Source of the DNA: Microcoleus sp. AS-A8
Lineage (GTDB): Bacteria > Cyanobacteriota > Cyanobacteriia > Cyanobacteriales > Coleofasciculaceae
Reading direction: 5' to 3'
Assembly (NCBI GenBank): GCA_039962225.1
Contig: JAMPKV010000005.1
Span: 248,001 to 312,000 of the forward strand
DNA length: 64,000 nucleotides
The translations under genes were made by a program, and so were the position numbers. This document shows, one piece after another, positions 17,601 to 25,910 of the stretch; position 1 is the stretch's first letter, and every line of letters begins with the position of its first letter. The notes beneath the pieces are model-generated. The model did no database searches. It was not told where the DNA came from and saw nothing but the letters and a program-made list of their open reading frames with translations.

Positions 17601-19347
17601 TGCGATCGCTAATATCAGTGAGTACTCCCTCAAAGCAACCTGCTTCTACATCCAGACGTACCCCAAACAATCCCCAGCGAACTGAGCCATCTGGCTGGCG
17701 AAACTGGATTTCAACGTCTTTGACTGCGCCCTCTTGATAGACTTTAGCCAGCATTCGCTGTCTATCCTCTGGATTAGCATAAAACTCATGGCTGAATTTT
17801 TGCCCAATCACTTCGCTGGCACAGTCATAGCCCATCATCTCAACGCCGCGTTGATTAACTTCTAGAACTAAACCATCTGAAATGCGAGTACGAAAGATAC
17901 CGATTAAGGAGTTCTCGAAGATATTACGAAACTTTAACTCGCTTTGTTGTAAGGCAATTTCGTATTGTTTTCTTTGTGTAATATTTTGGGCAAAAACAAA
18001 ATAGCCAGAAATTTTACGCCCTTCGGTTGGTCGTGTAATGTCTGCTTCTGACTGATGCGGAATTAGTGTGTTCTCCCAATACTGTTCCTCTCCGTCGTGA
18101 GAGTAAACATACTCGAAACAAACTTTTTTCCCGGCTAAGGCGGCTTTAATATACTTTTCTCTTTGTTCATAGATTGGACGCGCCAAAATATCTCGAACAT
18201 GTTTTCCGATGATTTCTGAAGTCGAAATCTTCATCACATCCGTATACTGTTGATTGACAAATTGATAGCGCTCTTGGTTGTCAACATAAGCCACTAAAGC
18301 GGGTATATTATCAGTAATTGTGCGAATTTGATTGGCAGTTTCTTGCAAAGCTTGTTCAGCTTGTTTACGGGGTGTAATGTCACGAAAAAAGGCACAAATG
18401 TATCCTTGTCCGTCAACTTCTACATAATTCGAGCTAACTTCTACGGGGATTAACTGACTTTCTTTACTAAAAAAATTAGTTTCAAATACAAGAGAACCCT
18501 CACGCTTAATTTCTTGCCAGTACTGTTGCCATTTTTCGGGAGTAACGTTTGGGTTTTGTTCGCACACCGTAGAGGCAAGTAGCTCCTCTTTGGTATAGCC
18601 AAGCAAACAGCAAGCGGCATCATTCACATAGACATGGCGTGAATCTGAAGCAATCCAAATGATGGAATCTAGGCTGTGATCGACCGCAAAATGAGTTAAC
18701 CGCAGTGTTTGTGTTGATTGTGTCGCTTCGCTGAGATGAATTTCTGGCGGCAAGTCTTGGGTGCGCTCTTGTAGCTGCTGTTCCAGCGTCTGCGAATAAT
18801 CCTTTAATTGCTGATAGAGTTGGGCATTTTGTAGTGTGATTGCCGCTTGTAAACAGAGTAGTCTTAAAATTTGCGATCGCTCAGGTGTAAATGCCCCTGT
18901 AGTGATATTGTTTTCTAAATAAAAAATTCCAATCAGTTGGCCTTGACCACAAATGGGGGCACACAAAATAGATTTCGATTGATGTTGACGGATGTAAGGA
19001 TCGCTTGTAAAATCTCCCTCACTAACAGCATTGTTTAAAACCAGGTTTTTTTGAGTTATGGCTACATCATGAATCACTGACACAGGTAATTGTTCGCTCG
19101 TTTCCACAGGGATCGATAGACCCACAACAGTCTCGTCAGCTTCGATCAAGAGTTGCCCGTTACGGTTCAGGATAAGAAATCCTTTCTGGGCACCCGTATT
19201 TTCCATAACAATCTTGATTAAAGCTGCCATTAACGGCTCAATATTCACTTCACCCACGAGGACATCTGAGGCTTCGATGACTGCCGTTAAGTCAAGAGAA
19301 TCTGAATGATCGTTGTTAGTTGTGTTTGCCGAAGTGGATGAATTCAT
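14692..19347 (-). CDS. Multi-sensor hybrid histidine kinase (GAF, PAS repeats, GAF, HisKA, HATPase, REC)
   Basis: 1551 residues, no membrane helices seen, so probably a cytoplasmic sensor. Order: N-terminal GAF (about 20-180), at least four PAS/PAC units (about 215-720; PAC signatures such as FFRDITPRKQAEQAL and VLTDISDRKRLEEEL), two further GAF domains (about 730-900 and 910-1070), HisKA with FLANMSHELRTPLNAILGF, HATPase (ends GTGLGLAITRQFVKMMGG), and a receiver (RILVVEDTWENRQLL; Asp in LIWMDMRMP). The last ~120 residues are helical (LDGEVILELLCQIPE), similar to the tails of other cyanobacterial hybrids. No ligand can be assigned. Confidence 0.93.
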   Translation of the reverse strand: MNSSTSANTTNNDHSDSLDLTAVIEASDVLVGEVNIEPLMAALIKIVMENTGAQKGFLILNRNGQLLIEADETVVGLSIPVETSEQLPVSVIHDVAITQKNLVLNNAVSEGDFTSDPYIRQHQSKSILCAPICGQGQLIGIFYLENNITTGAFTPERSQILRLLCLQAAITLQNAQLYQQLKDYSQTLEQQLQERTQDLPPEIHLSEATQSTQTLRLTHFAVDHSLDSIIWIASDSRHVYVNDAACCLLGYTKEELLASTVCEQNPNVTPEKWQQYWQEIKREGSLVFETNFFSKESQLIPVEVSSNYVEVDGQGYICAFFRDITPRKQAEQALQETANQIRTITDNIPALVAYVDNQERYQFVNQQYTDVMKISTSEIIGKHVRDILARPIYEQREKYIKAALAGKKVCFEYVYSHDGEEQYWENTLIPHQSEADITRPTEGRKISGYFVFAQNITQRKQYEIALQQSELKFRNIFENSLIGIFRTRISDGLVLEVNQRGVEMMGYDCASEVIGQKFSHEFYANPEDRQRMLAKVYQEGAVKDVEIQFRQPDGSVRWGLFGVRLDVEAGCFEGVLTDISDRKRLEEELLHSQRFLDSIIENIPISLFAKDVNNNFRNVLWNKTCEKMFGIPRAQALGHNVYDFQPTEQADFFQAKDIEAVNQGKLIEIAEEPFDTKHRGTILLRTKKLPLFDNQGKPTHLLCISEDITERKRKEEALRLIFEGTASKTGEEFFRACVRSLAEVLGVRYTFVAEWANTVKTSSRTLAFWQGETWRENFEYDLAEYPCENVLAGKTCYYPEGVQALFPKSLELVELAAQSYLGTPLIDPSGNVLGNLVVLDTKPMSYDPDRELILRIFAARAGAELKRKQAEEALQRRAQVDSLLSSISRQFLDQDIDSAINFTLQAIGQFLGAARCNVFEYDNNQSKAVITHQWCTDASQSSIHDIPVLFVETHSWLHHKILSGQPVQIPRVADLPPQAVANKTQLQQESIESIVAVPMVHSGRVVGFIGLDTVHSPKIWSQADISLLKLVGELVAMGQARHNAEEAMRLAKEAAEGANRAKSAFLANMSHELRTPLNAILGFSQLMAHDSLLTQEQQQNLKIISRSGEHLLTLINDVLEMSKIEAGRTTLHQQSFNLYRLLDDLEEMLQLKAKSKGLLLTFERTPDIPQYVKTDESKLRQILLNLLGNAIKFTQVGRVTLRVGLGNGEEGNRTRAQANSSPQSTPPSPLRHLFFEVEDTGLGIAVQEIDLLFEAFVQTETGRNSQQGTGLGLAITRQFVKMMGGEITVSSRLGEGTLFKFNVQFGLAEATEKQSLHSNQRVLQLAPNQPKYRILVVEDTWENRQLLVKRLETVDFEVREAANGQEAIAVWESWHPHLIWMDMRMPVMDGYEATRHIKAQPQGGDTLIIALTASAFEEERGVALEAGCDDFVRKPVQEEVIFAKMAQYLGVRYIYQQSPSLSFTPSEPAPEGLTPDSQRLETLGVSELGMMSDSWVIALHQAATELDGEVILELLCQIPETNIALKNLLREWLDNFRFDQIIQLTQRSTSL

Positions 19348-19734
19348 AGTGTGAAGAGCGGTGCTGTTAACTCAAAAAATCTGAAGTTTAGAGGATGAAA
19401 AAAAAGATACGGTACAAGGTTGTGCCAGAGTAGGAGAAAAAAAACAAAAATTTTCCATATTCAAGAGTTATCCTTTCATCCGGAGCAAAACTTGAGGATG
19501 AGGTAACTTGATATTTCATACTTCAGCCTTCAGTGGACAAGTGGCAAGGCGGTTGACCCACTGGACAAGATTATGTGCAACAAGTAACAATTGAGGTCTG
19601 CGGTTCTTGTATATACTTCAAAATGATAATGAATTGCTCAATTTCATCTCAAAAACGGCAACTCACAACGGCTCCCTGAGAGTAGCGAGTAAAATGAATC
19701 CAGAGCTAGAAAGCCTATAGCTCTTCCCTTAAAG
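19348..19734. other. Divergent intergenic region, hybrid kinase / PBP
   Basis: Contains an A-rich run (19395-19450), an ATTTCATACTTCAGCCTTCAG repeat-like stretch at 19512-19532 (member of the dispersed heptamer repeats), and the promoters of both flanking genes. No gene seen. Confidence 0.4.
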
Positions 19735-21975
19735 ATGAGTTCCCCCCAACCGCCCCAACAGCCAAAAACGCTGCTCACTCATATAACTCAGGCCGTACAG
19801 ACGATTCAGGCCAGAGTTAACTTTAATGCACTGGCGCTCAAGCCTAATGCCAGAGTCCCAGAACTCTTGGTACAAGACGCTGGTGCACCTAAAGCTGAAG
19901 TCTATCCCTTATTGGGAGACCGTTACTTGCTCGGACGCAGCTCTAAATCCTGCGATATCGTGGTACGCAACCCCGTGGTCAGTCAGATTCATCTGTCTTT
20001 AGAACGCTATGGGCGGCGTCAAAGAAACTTTATCATCAAAGACGAAAACTCCACGAACGGGATTTATCGAGGCCGACGCCGCCTCTCTTCCCTCATACTG
20101 CGCCACGGTGACATCCTCACGATTGGGCCACCCGAACTGGCCGCCGCAGTACGGTTAGAGTATGTCGATCCACCCCCTTGGTATATCCTGGCCATTCGTT
20201 ATGCCCTTTATGGTGTGGGTGGATTAACGGCTTTGTTGGTCTTGCTCATCGGCATTGAGTGGCTCAAAGTGCCAGTACGACCCTTACCATTAGGGGTTCA
20301 TGGGCCAGTAGTGATTTCTGCTGATGATGGAACGTTCCTACGTCAGCCGCGTACCACAGCCCACCGCGAACTGCAACGACTATCGGAATTTTCGCCCTAC
20401 TTGCCTAAAGCCGTAGTTGCCTCAGAAGACAGCCGCTTTTACTGGCACTTTGGAGTAGACCCTTATGGTATTGCACGAGCCTTGGTGACGAATTTCAAGG
20501 GCGGTGGCATTCGTGAAGGGGCGAGTACATTAACGCAACAAGTCGCTCGGAGTTTGTTTACCGACTATGTTGGGCGAGAAAACAGTGCAGGCAGGAAATT
20601 CCGAGAGGCGGTCGTTGCGATGAAGCTGGAGACGTTCTACAGTAAGGACGAAATCTTAAAGCTTTATTTGAACCGCATCTACTTGGGGATTGATGCTTAT
20701 GGCTTTGAAGATGCAGCTCAGTTTTATTTTGACAAATCTGCGAAAGATTTAAACCTCTCAGAAGCCGCAACGTTGGTGGCGATTTTGCCCGCTCCCAATC
20801 GGTTTAACCCGATTCAGGATTACAATACCGCCTTGGGATTGCGGAATCGCGTGATCACTCGGATGCGTGGCTTGGGCATGATTACTCAGCAAGAGGCGAA
20901 CGAGGCAAGGCGATCGCGTATTGAAGTCAGCTCGAAAGCCACTGAATTCTTGGCTAGCACTAAGGCACCCTATTTCTATAGCTATGTCTTCGAGGAACTG
21001 CGGGAGTTACTAGGAGAAGATTTGGCTCAAGAAGGAAACTTTATCGTGGAAACCGCTCTGGATCTGAACACTCAAGCTAAAGCGGAAACTGCGCTACGTT
21101 CCTTTGTGAACACGGAGGGGTCTCGCTTGAGGTTCTCCCAAGGGGCGCTTGTTACTCTTAATACCAGCAACGGCGAAATTCATGCCCTCGTAGGAGGGAT
21201 GAACTACCAACAAAGTCAGTTTAATCGCGCCACCCAAGCCAAGCGACAACCCGGTTCTACGTTCAAACTCTTTGACTATGCCGCCGCTTTAGTGCAAGGT
21301 ATCTCCCCCGGTAAAACCTACTCTTGCGCCCCTGCCTATGGCTTACGAGGGTGTGAACGTTCGGGGGGAGCGGTTGATATGTACACTGGCATGGCGCAAT
21401 CGGAGAATGTGGTTGCTGTGCGAGTGGCGATGGATGCGGGTATAGATAATGTGGTGCAAACGGCGAAACGCCTAGGTGTACGCTCAGAACTGAAGCCCGT
21501 TCCGCGTTTGGCGATTGGTCAAAGCGAAGTCAACGTGTTGGAAATTACAGGTTCTTATGCGGCGATCGCAAATCGCGGCTTCTGGAATCGTCCCCATGCA
21601 ATCAAACGCATTCTCGACAGCGGTCAGTGCAAAGACACAAACGACCGAAATACCTGTCGTGTCATTTACAGCTTCGACCAGAGTCGGGACAAGGGACAAC
21701 AAGCCGTCTCACCCGAAGTTGCCCAGACGATGACCGCTTTGCTCAGGGCTGTGGTGCAATCTGGAACTGGTCGCTCTGCGGCGATCGCACCAGATGCAGC
21801 GGGGAAAACGGGTACGACAGACCGAAACGTTGACCTGTGGTTTATTGGCTTTATTCCGAGTAATCAGTTAGTCACGGGTATTTGGTTAGGGAATGATGAC
21901 AACTCTCCGACTAGCGGCAGTAGTGCCCAAGCTGCCCAGTTATGGAGTAACTATATGCGTCAGGTTGTCCAATGA
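19735..21975 (+). CDS. Class A penicillin-binding protein 1A with N-terminal FHA domain
   Basis: Bifunctional peptidoglycan synthase. 746 residues: a cytoplasmic FHA domain first (about 60-130; RYLLGRSSKSCDIVVRNP and ENSTNGIYRGRRRL), a membrane helix (about 152-178), glycosyltransferase GT51 (about 205-380; SEDSRFYWHFGVDPYGIARA, EGASTLTQQVARSLF) and a transpeptidase domain (about 440-740; active-site Ser in QPGSTFKLFDY, later KTGTTDRNVDLWFIG). All catalytic motifs are present. FHA domains bind phosphothreonine, so activity may be linked to Ser/Thr kinases; the kinase triplet at 34-38 kb is a possible but unproven partner. Confidence 0.95.
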   Translation: MSSPQPPQQPKTLLTHITQAVQTIQARVNFNALALKPNARVPELLVQDAGAPKAEVYPLLGDRYLLGRSSKSCDIVVRNPVVSQIHLSLERYGRRQRNFIIKDENSTNGIYRGRRRLSSLILRHGDILTIGPPELAAAVRLEYVDPPPWYILAIRYALYGVGGLTALLVLLIGIEWLKVPVRPLPLGVHGPVVISADDGTFLRQPRTTAHRELQRLSEFSPYLPKAVVASEDSRFYWHFGVDPYGIARALVTNFKGGGIREGASTLTQQVARSLFTDYVGRENSAGRKFREAVVAMKLETFYSKDEILKLYLNRIYLGIDAYGFEDAAQFYFDKSAKDLNLSEAATLVAILPAPNRFNPIQDYNTALGLRNRVITRMRGLGMITQQEANEARRSRIEVSSKATEFLASTKAPYFYSYVFEELRELLGEDLAQEGNFIVETALDLNTQAKAETALRSFVNTEGSRLRFSQGALVTLNTSNGEIHALVGGMNYQQSQFNRATQAKRQPGSTFKLFDYAAALVQGISPGKTYSCAPAYGLRGCERSGGAVDMYTGMAQSENVVAVRVAMDAGIDNVVQTAKRLGVRSELKPVPRLAIGQSEVNVLEITGSYAAIANRGFWNRPHAIKRILDSGQCKDTNDRNTCRVIYSFDQSRDKGQQAVSPEVAQTMTALLRAVVQSGTGRSAAIAPDAAGKTGTTDRNVDLWFIGFIPSNQLVTGIWLGNDDNSPTSGSSAQAAQLWSNYMRQVVQ

Positions 21976-22029
21976 ATCTAATCTTATCGGGGAAGAGGCT
22001 GATGTGCCCTTAATCCTTGAACGAGGATT

Positions 22030-22386
22030 CTAATGCACCAGGCCGGAGGCCATGACCGACTTCAGGGCTTCTATGGCCTCCGGTGTAGCCTCAGTCGCTT
22101 GCCACGCCTCCCTGGCCATGAGGCGATCGCACCAAGCACTCAGCTTCGGATAGTCACTCAAGGACATGCCTCCTCTCGGCAACCAGGGTATGACAGTTCC
22201 AGCCGTAACTTCGGCTAGAGTTAGGTTTTGACTAGCAAAGTAAGGGCGCTCATCTAGTAACTTCTCAAAAAACGTCAGCACTGTTGCAACTTTCTGCTGT
22301 GCTTGCTTAATGTTTTCTGAGTCTCCTCCAGGCAAGCCTAAAAGCTGCGGAGCCAGGAAAAAAACAGCAGGCCATAACTCATTCAT
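22030..22386 (-). pseudogene. Glutathione S-transferase, C-terminal domain only (5' end lost at a mobile-element junction)
   Basis: 118 residues match the all-helical GST C-terminal domain (FFEKLLDERPYFASQNLTLAEV, SDYPKLSAWCDRLM). The thioredoxin-like N-terminal domain that binds glutathione is missing. The frame meets a stop about 40 bases upstream of its ATG, inside the hairpin sequence at 22407-22423, which belongs to mobile-element sequence. I infer that insertion or deletion at this junction removed the first ~75 residues. The missing half is not found past the other end of the island. Confidence 0.75.
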
Positions 22387-22406
22387 CAGAAAAATGGGTA
22401 GAAACC

Positions 22407-22423
22407 CCGTGCTTTTAGCACGG
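22407..22423. repeat. Hairpin resembling an IS200/IS605 end
   Basis: CCGTGC (22407-22412), loop TTTTA, GCACGG (22418-22423). The shape, with flanking GAAACC, resembles the right-end hairpins of TnpB-type elements. It directly abuts the truncated GST gene. Confidence 0.6.
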
Positions 22424-22436
22424 CTTTATCGGAAAG

Positions 22437-22478
22437 CGCCTTATATCCCCTGCCGTCGATGCGAGGAGATATAAGGCG
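22437..22478. repeat. 11-bp inverted repeat
   Basis: CGCCTTATATC (22437-22447) is perfectly complementary to GATATAAGGCG (22468-22478) with a 20-base loop. It sits between the end-like hairpin and the MITE copy, so it may be a terminus of a deleted element. Confidence 0.7.
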
Positions 22479-22494
22479 AGGCAGCGCAGGTACG

Positions 22495-22618
22495 TATAGC
22501 AAAAGGCAGAAGGCAGACCGGAGATGAGAGTGAGGACAGAAGGCTTTTATGTTTATTACTGCTACGTGGTCGTTTGGGCCGTTAACTCTGTCCTAACCTT
22601 TATGGCGACAGCTATAGC
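22495..22618. repeat. MITE-like dispersed repeat, copy 1
   Basis: About 124 bp bounded by TATAGC at the left and GCTATAGC at the right (short inverted ends). The body contains AGCAAAAGGCAGAAGGCA, CCGGAGATGAGAGTGAGG and CCTAACCTTTATGGCGACA. A second copy with the same order of blocks is at 38405-38538. It codes for nothing obvious. Confidence 0.8.
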
Positions 22619-22709
22619 GGCCCAATCCCTTTGGCACTAAATTACGAAACTTAATCATCAAGCTTATGCCAAACGTAATAGCATAATAAGGGGGGATTAG
22701 GTCGATGCC

Positions 22710-23924
22710 ATGATAATTTACGAATTCAGGGTCAAAGCGAAAGACACTCAATACAGAGCAATTGATGAGGCTATTCGCACATCGCAATTCATCCAAAACA
22801 AATGTCTACGCTATTGGATGGACAACGAAAAAGTAGGCAAGTATGACCTCAATAAATATTGTGCTGTGTTGGCAGCAGAATTTCCCTTTGCTGACGCCCT
22901 CAACTCAATGGCTAGACAAGCTGCGGCTGAACGAGCTTGGGCTGCAATTGCTCGGTTCTATGACAATTGCAAAAAGAAAGTCTTGGGGAACAAAGGCTAT
23001 CCAAAATTCAAAAGGCACACCCGCTCAGTTGAATATAAAACTAGCGGCTGGAAGCTTTCTGCAAATAGGAAAGCCATCACTTTCTCTGACAAGAAAGGAA
23101 TAGGGACTCTTAAATTGAAGGGAACCTATGATTTGAACTACTATGACATCAAACAGATTAAGCGAGTCCGATTAGTCCGTAGGGCTGATGGGTATTATGC
23201 TCAGTTTGCGATTGATGTCAAAGTCAGGATAGAAACTGAACCAACGGGTCAAGCTATTGGTTTAGACCTAGGACTCAAATTCTTCATTGCCGATAACAAA
23301 GGCAATACGGAATCCTGTCCTCAGTTCTATAGAAAGGCACAGAAGCAATTGAACCGAGCCAACCGCAAGAAGTCCAAGAAGTTCATTCATAGTGCCAAGC
23401 CGCAGTCGAAAAACTACTACAAAGCTAGGAGTCGATATGCTCGGAAACATTTAAGAGTAAGTAGGCAACGAAAAGAATACTGTAAGCGAGTTGCGTATTC
23501 CGTCATCCAATCTAACGATTTGGTAGCCTATGAAGACTTGAATGTTCAAGGGCTGGTCAAGAATCGGCATCTAGCTAAATCAATCAGTGATGCAGGATGG
23601 TCAACATTCCGCCAGTGGTTGGAGTATTTTGGCTTTAAATATGGGAAGCTTACGATTGCCGTACCTCCTCATAACACAAGTCAAAATTGCTCTGATTGTG
23701 GGAAGAAGGTGAAAAAATCCCTATCAACCAGAACCCATATTTGTCCACATTGCGAATTCATTGAAGATAGGGATACAAACGCTGCTATTAACATCCTGAA
23801 ATTAGCACTGTGTACGGTAGGGCATACCGGAACTTACGCTTGGGGAGATTTGCCCTCTTGGGCAGTTGGAGCAATCTTGCTGTCTAACGGCGAGTCCGTG
23901 AACCAAGAATCTCCGCACTTCTAG
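22710..23924 (+). CDS. tnpB: RNA-guided endonuclease TnpB
   Basis: 404 residues. Compact RuvC nuclease that uses a right-end RNA as guide. N-terminal OrfB helical domain, then RuvC-I motif GLDLGLK (Asp186), RuvC-II LVAYEDLNV (Glu275), a four-cysteine zinc ribbon (CSDC at 327-330 and CPHC at 345-348) and RuvC-III EDRDTNAAIN (Asp353/Asp355). All catalytic and zinc residues are present and there is no frameshift, so the protein may be active. The start ATG at 22710 gives MIIYEFRVKAKDTQYRAI, the usual opening of the family. Confidence 0.95.
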   Translation: MIIYEFRVKAKDTQYRAIDEAIRTSQFIQNKCLRYWMDNEKVGKYDLNKYCAVLAAEFPFADALNSMARQAAAERAWAAIARFYDNCKKKVLGNKGYPKFKRHTRSVEYKTSGWKLSANRKAITFSDKKGIGTLKLKGTYDLNYYDIKQIKRVRLVRRADGYYAQFAIDVKVRIETEPTGQAIGLDLGLKFFIADNKGNTESCPQFYRKAQKQLNRANRKKSKKFIHSAKPQSKNYYKARSRYARKHLRVSRQRKEYCKRVAYSVIQSNDLVAYEDLNVQGLVKNRHLAKSISDAGWSTFRQWLEYFGFKYGKLTIAVPPHNTSQNCSDCGKKVKKSLSTRTHICPHCEFIEDRDTNAAINILKLALCTVGHTGTYAWGDLPSWAVGAILLSNGESVNQESPHF

Positions 23925-23938
23925 GGCGGAGAGTGTCA
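23800..23938 (+). ncRNA. Predicted omega/reRNA of the TnpB element
   Basis: By analogy with characterised TnpB systems, the guide-RNA scaffold is the last ~100-150 bases of the element, overlapping the 3' end of tnpB and ending at the element boundary. The hairpin at 23910-23932 would be the terminal stem. The guide would be the host sequence right after about 23938. The limits are inferred, not seen. Confidence 0.45.
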
Positions 23939-23957
23939 AACCCTAAACTCAATTGAC

Positions 23958-24362
23958 TTAGGAGCTTTCGGCAGCGATCGCTAATTTGACTCCCTGAATT
24001 CGACGCAAGCGATCCATCACACTGACCACCACACCGTGAGGAACCCTGGCATCCGCATTAATAATTACTAAGGATTGTGAGGCCGAGCCAACTTGTGCTC
24101 TTACAGCACCTTCGAGTGAGTCTAGGGCAATCGGCTGACGGTTTAGGGCAATTGCGCCATTCGCCTGAATCGTGACATTCATTGGAGCCAAGGGCTGCGT
24201 TTCGGCTGTTGTGGCTTTGGGTAAATTGACCGGCAGTCCTTCCGAGCGTGTTAAATACAGCGACGAAATGATAAAAAAAGCCAGGATACAGAAGAGAATA
24301 TCAATCATCGACACGAGGTTGATCAGGACAGGAGTCTCTTCTGATTCATCGGTAAGACGCAT
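23958..24362 (-). CDS. exbD: ExbD/TolR-family biopolymer transport protein
   Basis: 134 residues. A short cytoplasmic N-terminus, a single membrane helix (about 14-38, VSMIDILFCILAFFIISSLYL, with the conserved Asp in MIDILF that takes part in proton flow), and a periplasmic domain with DARVPHGVVVSVMDRLRRIQ. ExbD normally works with ExbB and TonB; no ExbB gene is in this window. It follows, 99 bp downstream and on the same strand, a protein with TonB-like layout (24462-25910). Its 3' end lies 20 bp from the TnpB element. Confidence 0.92.
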   Translation of the reverse strand: MRLTDESEETPVLINLVSMIDILFCILAFFIISSLYLTRSEGLPVNLPKATTAETQPLAPMNVTIQANGAIALNRQPIALDSLEGAVRAQVGSASQSLVIINADARVPHGVVVSVMDRLRRIQGVKLAIAAESS

Positions 24363-24461
24363 AACATCGTGATCCTTAATGATTCGATCTCTTGAGCATC
24401 CCTGCCCTAAAAGGGCTGAGGAGAAGGTTGAGACAATCTTCCCCCCTTCTCCCCTCCTAAT

Positions 24462-25910
24462 CTAATAAGGACTAACTTCTAGAACCCCACTCGGCTTAAA
24501 TACGACCCGAAACTGAGCGCGAGGTTTTTGCTCTGACGTCTGTACACTGGTCAATCCAGTAGCCTCCGGCTTGATTAATTTCTCAAGAGGAGTTTGATCC
24601 ACGTAATCCGAGGCCGGTTGATTCTTTTCTTCATAGTCGGCAATAGCACCCTCTTCGGTAACAGCGACCCGATAAACTAAATCCTTGGGAAACTTGGGAG
24701 TTTCACTCCAGCTTTCGCGAATTTGCTTATAGAGTTGTTCTTTCAAACGACTCACCGAGGTCGAATCAGTAATTTGTGGCCCTAAGGAAGGTTTACTCGA
24801 ATAGCCACGCCAAGGACTGATTTCTAGAGAACCTTTTCGGGTTCTGTTAAACACAACTCGGAACTGAGCAATGGGTTCGTTGTTGGGAATACTGCCTGTA
24901 GCGGGCATGTAAAGCAAGTCAAGCAGAGGGGTTTGCTTTGCCGCCTCAGCCGGTGTTGACCCGACGGGCTGGTAGCCGATAATGGAGCCATCTCTAGCTA
25001 CACTCACCCGATATTGCAAATTCTGAGCCGCCTGCCCCCGGTCTTTCCAATTGGCATCAACTTTCCTGTAAAGCCGCCGTTGCAAAAAGCGTAGCTGCGT
25101 TGCATCGCTAATCTCTGGATTGGAAGACAGAAGCTTCTCTAAATCAGACGATGACGGAGGTGTGGGTTTGGCGGTTGCGGTTGGCAACGGAGAGGCAGTG
25201 GCAGAAGGAGAGGGAGAACCTCCAGGGCTAGGGGAAGCCGTATTACTAGCGTTGGGCTGAGGTGTGGGGGGTTTGGGTTCGCGAGGAATAGGAACCAGGA
25301 AAAACGCGATCGCAGATAGTGCTAAACCTGTCACTCCCAACGCGGCTGGGGCGGCTCGCTTCGCCATCGGTTCGTCAGCTTTGCGATGACGCCTGGACAC
25401 TGGCTCTAACGACACCTTTAGGTCAGGTAGTGTTCGCCCATCCGCAAGAAACTGATCGATGGCCTCGACCAAGTCAAATAGCTGTACCGTTGTCAGCGTG
25501 AACTGACCCGCTATGCCTTGAGCCATCCCCGCAAACGGTGAGGGTGGCATCCCTCCCCCAGAGTGAGCTGGGATAGCCTCAGCCGTGGCAAAAAGGATTA
25601 ACCGATGTAAATTTTTGTCCGGCAGTTTCTGGAATTGCACCAGTTCAGGCTTATCCCCATACAGTTTGGGGTGATGAACCTGGCTTAAAAACTCCTGAGC
25701 ATAGTGACTTACAGACCGCACCAGGCTTTCAAAAAAGTCACGTCCACCTCTCAGGGGTTGCTCTGCGCCAGAGAAATAGCATTCAGCATTGACCAAGATG
25801 GTCATCAAAGGGCGGGAATCGATTAGACCGCCTCCCGTGGGAGGATTGTTGCTCAAGCCTTCTAGGACGAGCGTGCAATTTGGCAAACTGTACTGGCGTC
25901 GAATGGTCAT
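24462..25910 (-). CDS. DUF4335 protein with TonB-like layout and duplicated C-terminal domain
   Basis: 482 residues. Residues 1-165 match the cyanobacterial DUF4335 family (MTIRRQYSLPNCTLVLEGLS). One membrane helix follows (about 188-206), then a Pro/Ser/Thr-rich linker (207-255). The C-terminal half holds two related repeats, about 272-366 and 386-482, each with an L..LY..I...W segment, YRVxVxxxGxI, TPLxxL and AQFRVVF...LEISP/LEVSP. This order (helix, Pro-rich spacer, small periplasmic domain) is that of TonB/TolA. With exbD next door, a role in energy transduction to the outer membrane is a reasonable inference. It overlaps DUF3038 by 4 bp (ATGA). Confidence 0.8.
   Translation of the reverse strand: MTIRRQYSLPNCTLVLEGLSNNPPTGGGLIDSRPLMTILVNAECYFSGAEQPLRGGRDFFESLVRSVSHYAQEFLSQVHHPKLYGDKPELVQFQKLPDKNLHRLILFATAEAIPAHSGGGMPPSPFAGMAQGIAGQFTLTTVQLFDLVEAIDQFLADGRTLPDLKVSLEPVSRRHRKADEPMAKRAAPAALGVTGLALSAIAFFLVPIPREPKPPTPQPNASNTASPSPGGSPSPSATASPLPTATAKPTPPSSSDLEKLLSSNPEISDATQLRFLQRRLYRKVDANWKDRGQAAQNLQYRVSVARDGSIIGYQPVGSTPAEAAKQTPLLDLLYMPATGSIPNNEPIAQFRVVFNRTRKGSLEISPWRGYSSKPSLGPQITDSTSVSRLKEQLYKQIRESWSETPKFPKDLVYRVAVTEEGAIADYEEKNQPASDYVDQTPLEKLIKPEATGLTSVQTSEQKPRAQFRVVFKPSGVLEVSPY

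Larger units (their letters stand above)
22620..23938 (+). mobile_element. IS200/IS605-family (IS1341-type) element carrying tnpB only
   Basis: Contains one gene, tnpB, and no tnpA, so it cannot move by itself without a transposase in trans. The right end is a hairpin TCTCCGC (23910-23916) / GCGGAGA (23926-23932) followed by GTGTCAA, typical for this family; the tnpB stop codon lies inside the hairpin loop. A candidate left-end hairpin is TTATGC (22664-22669) / GCATAA (22681-22686). The left boundary is uncertain because it abuts the MITE copy. Confidence 0.75.
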
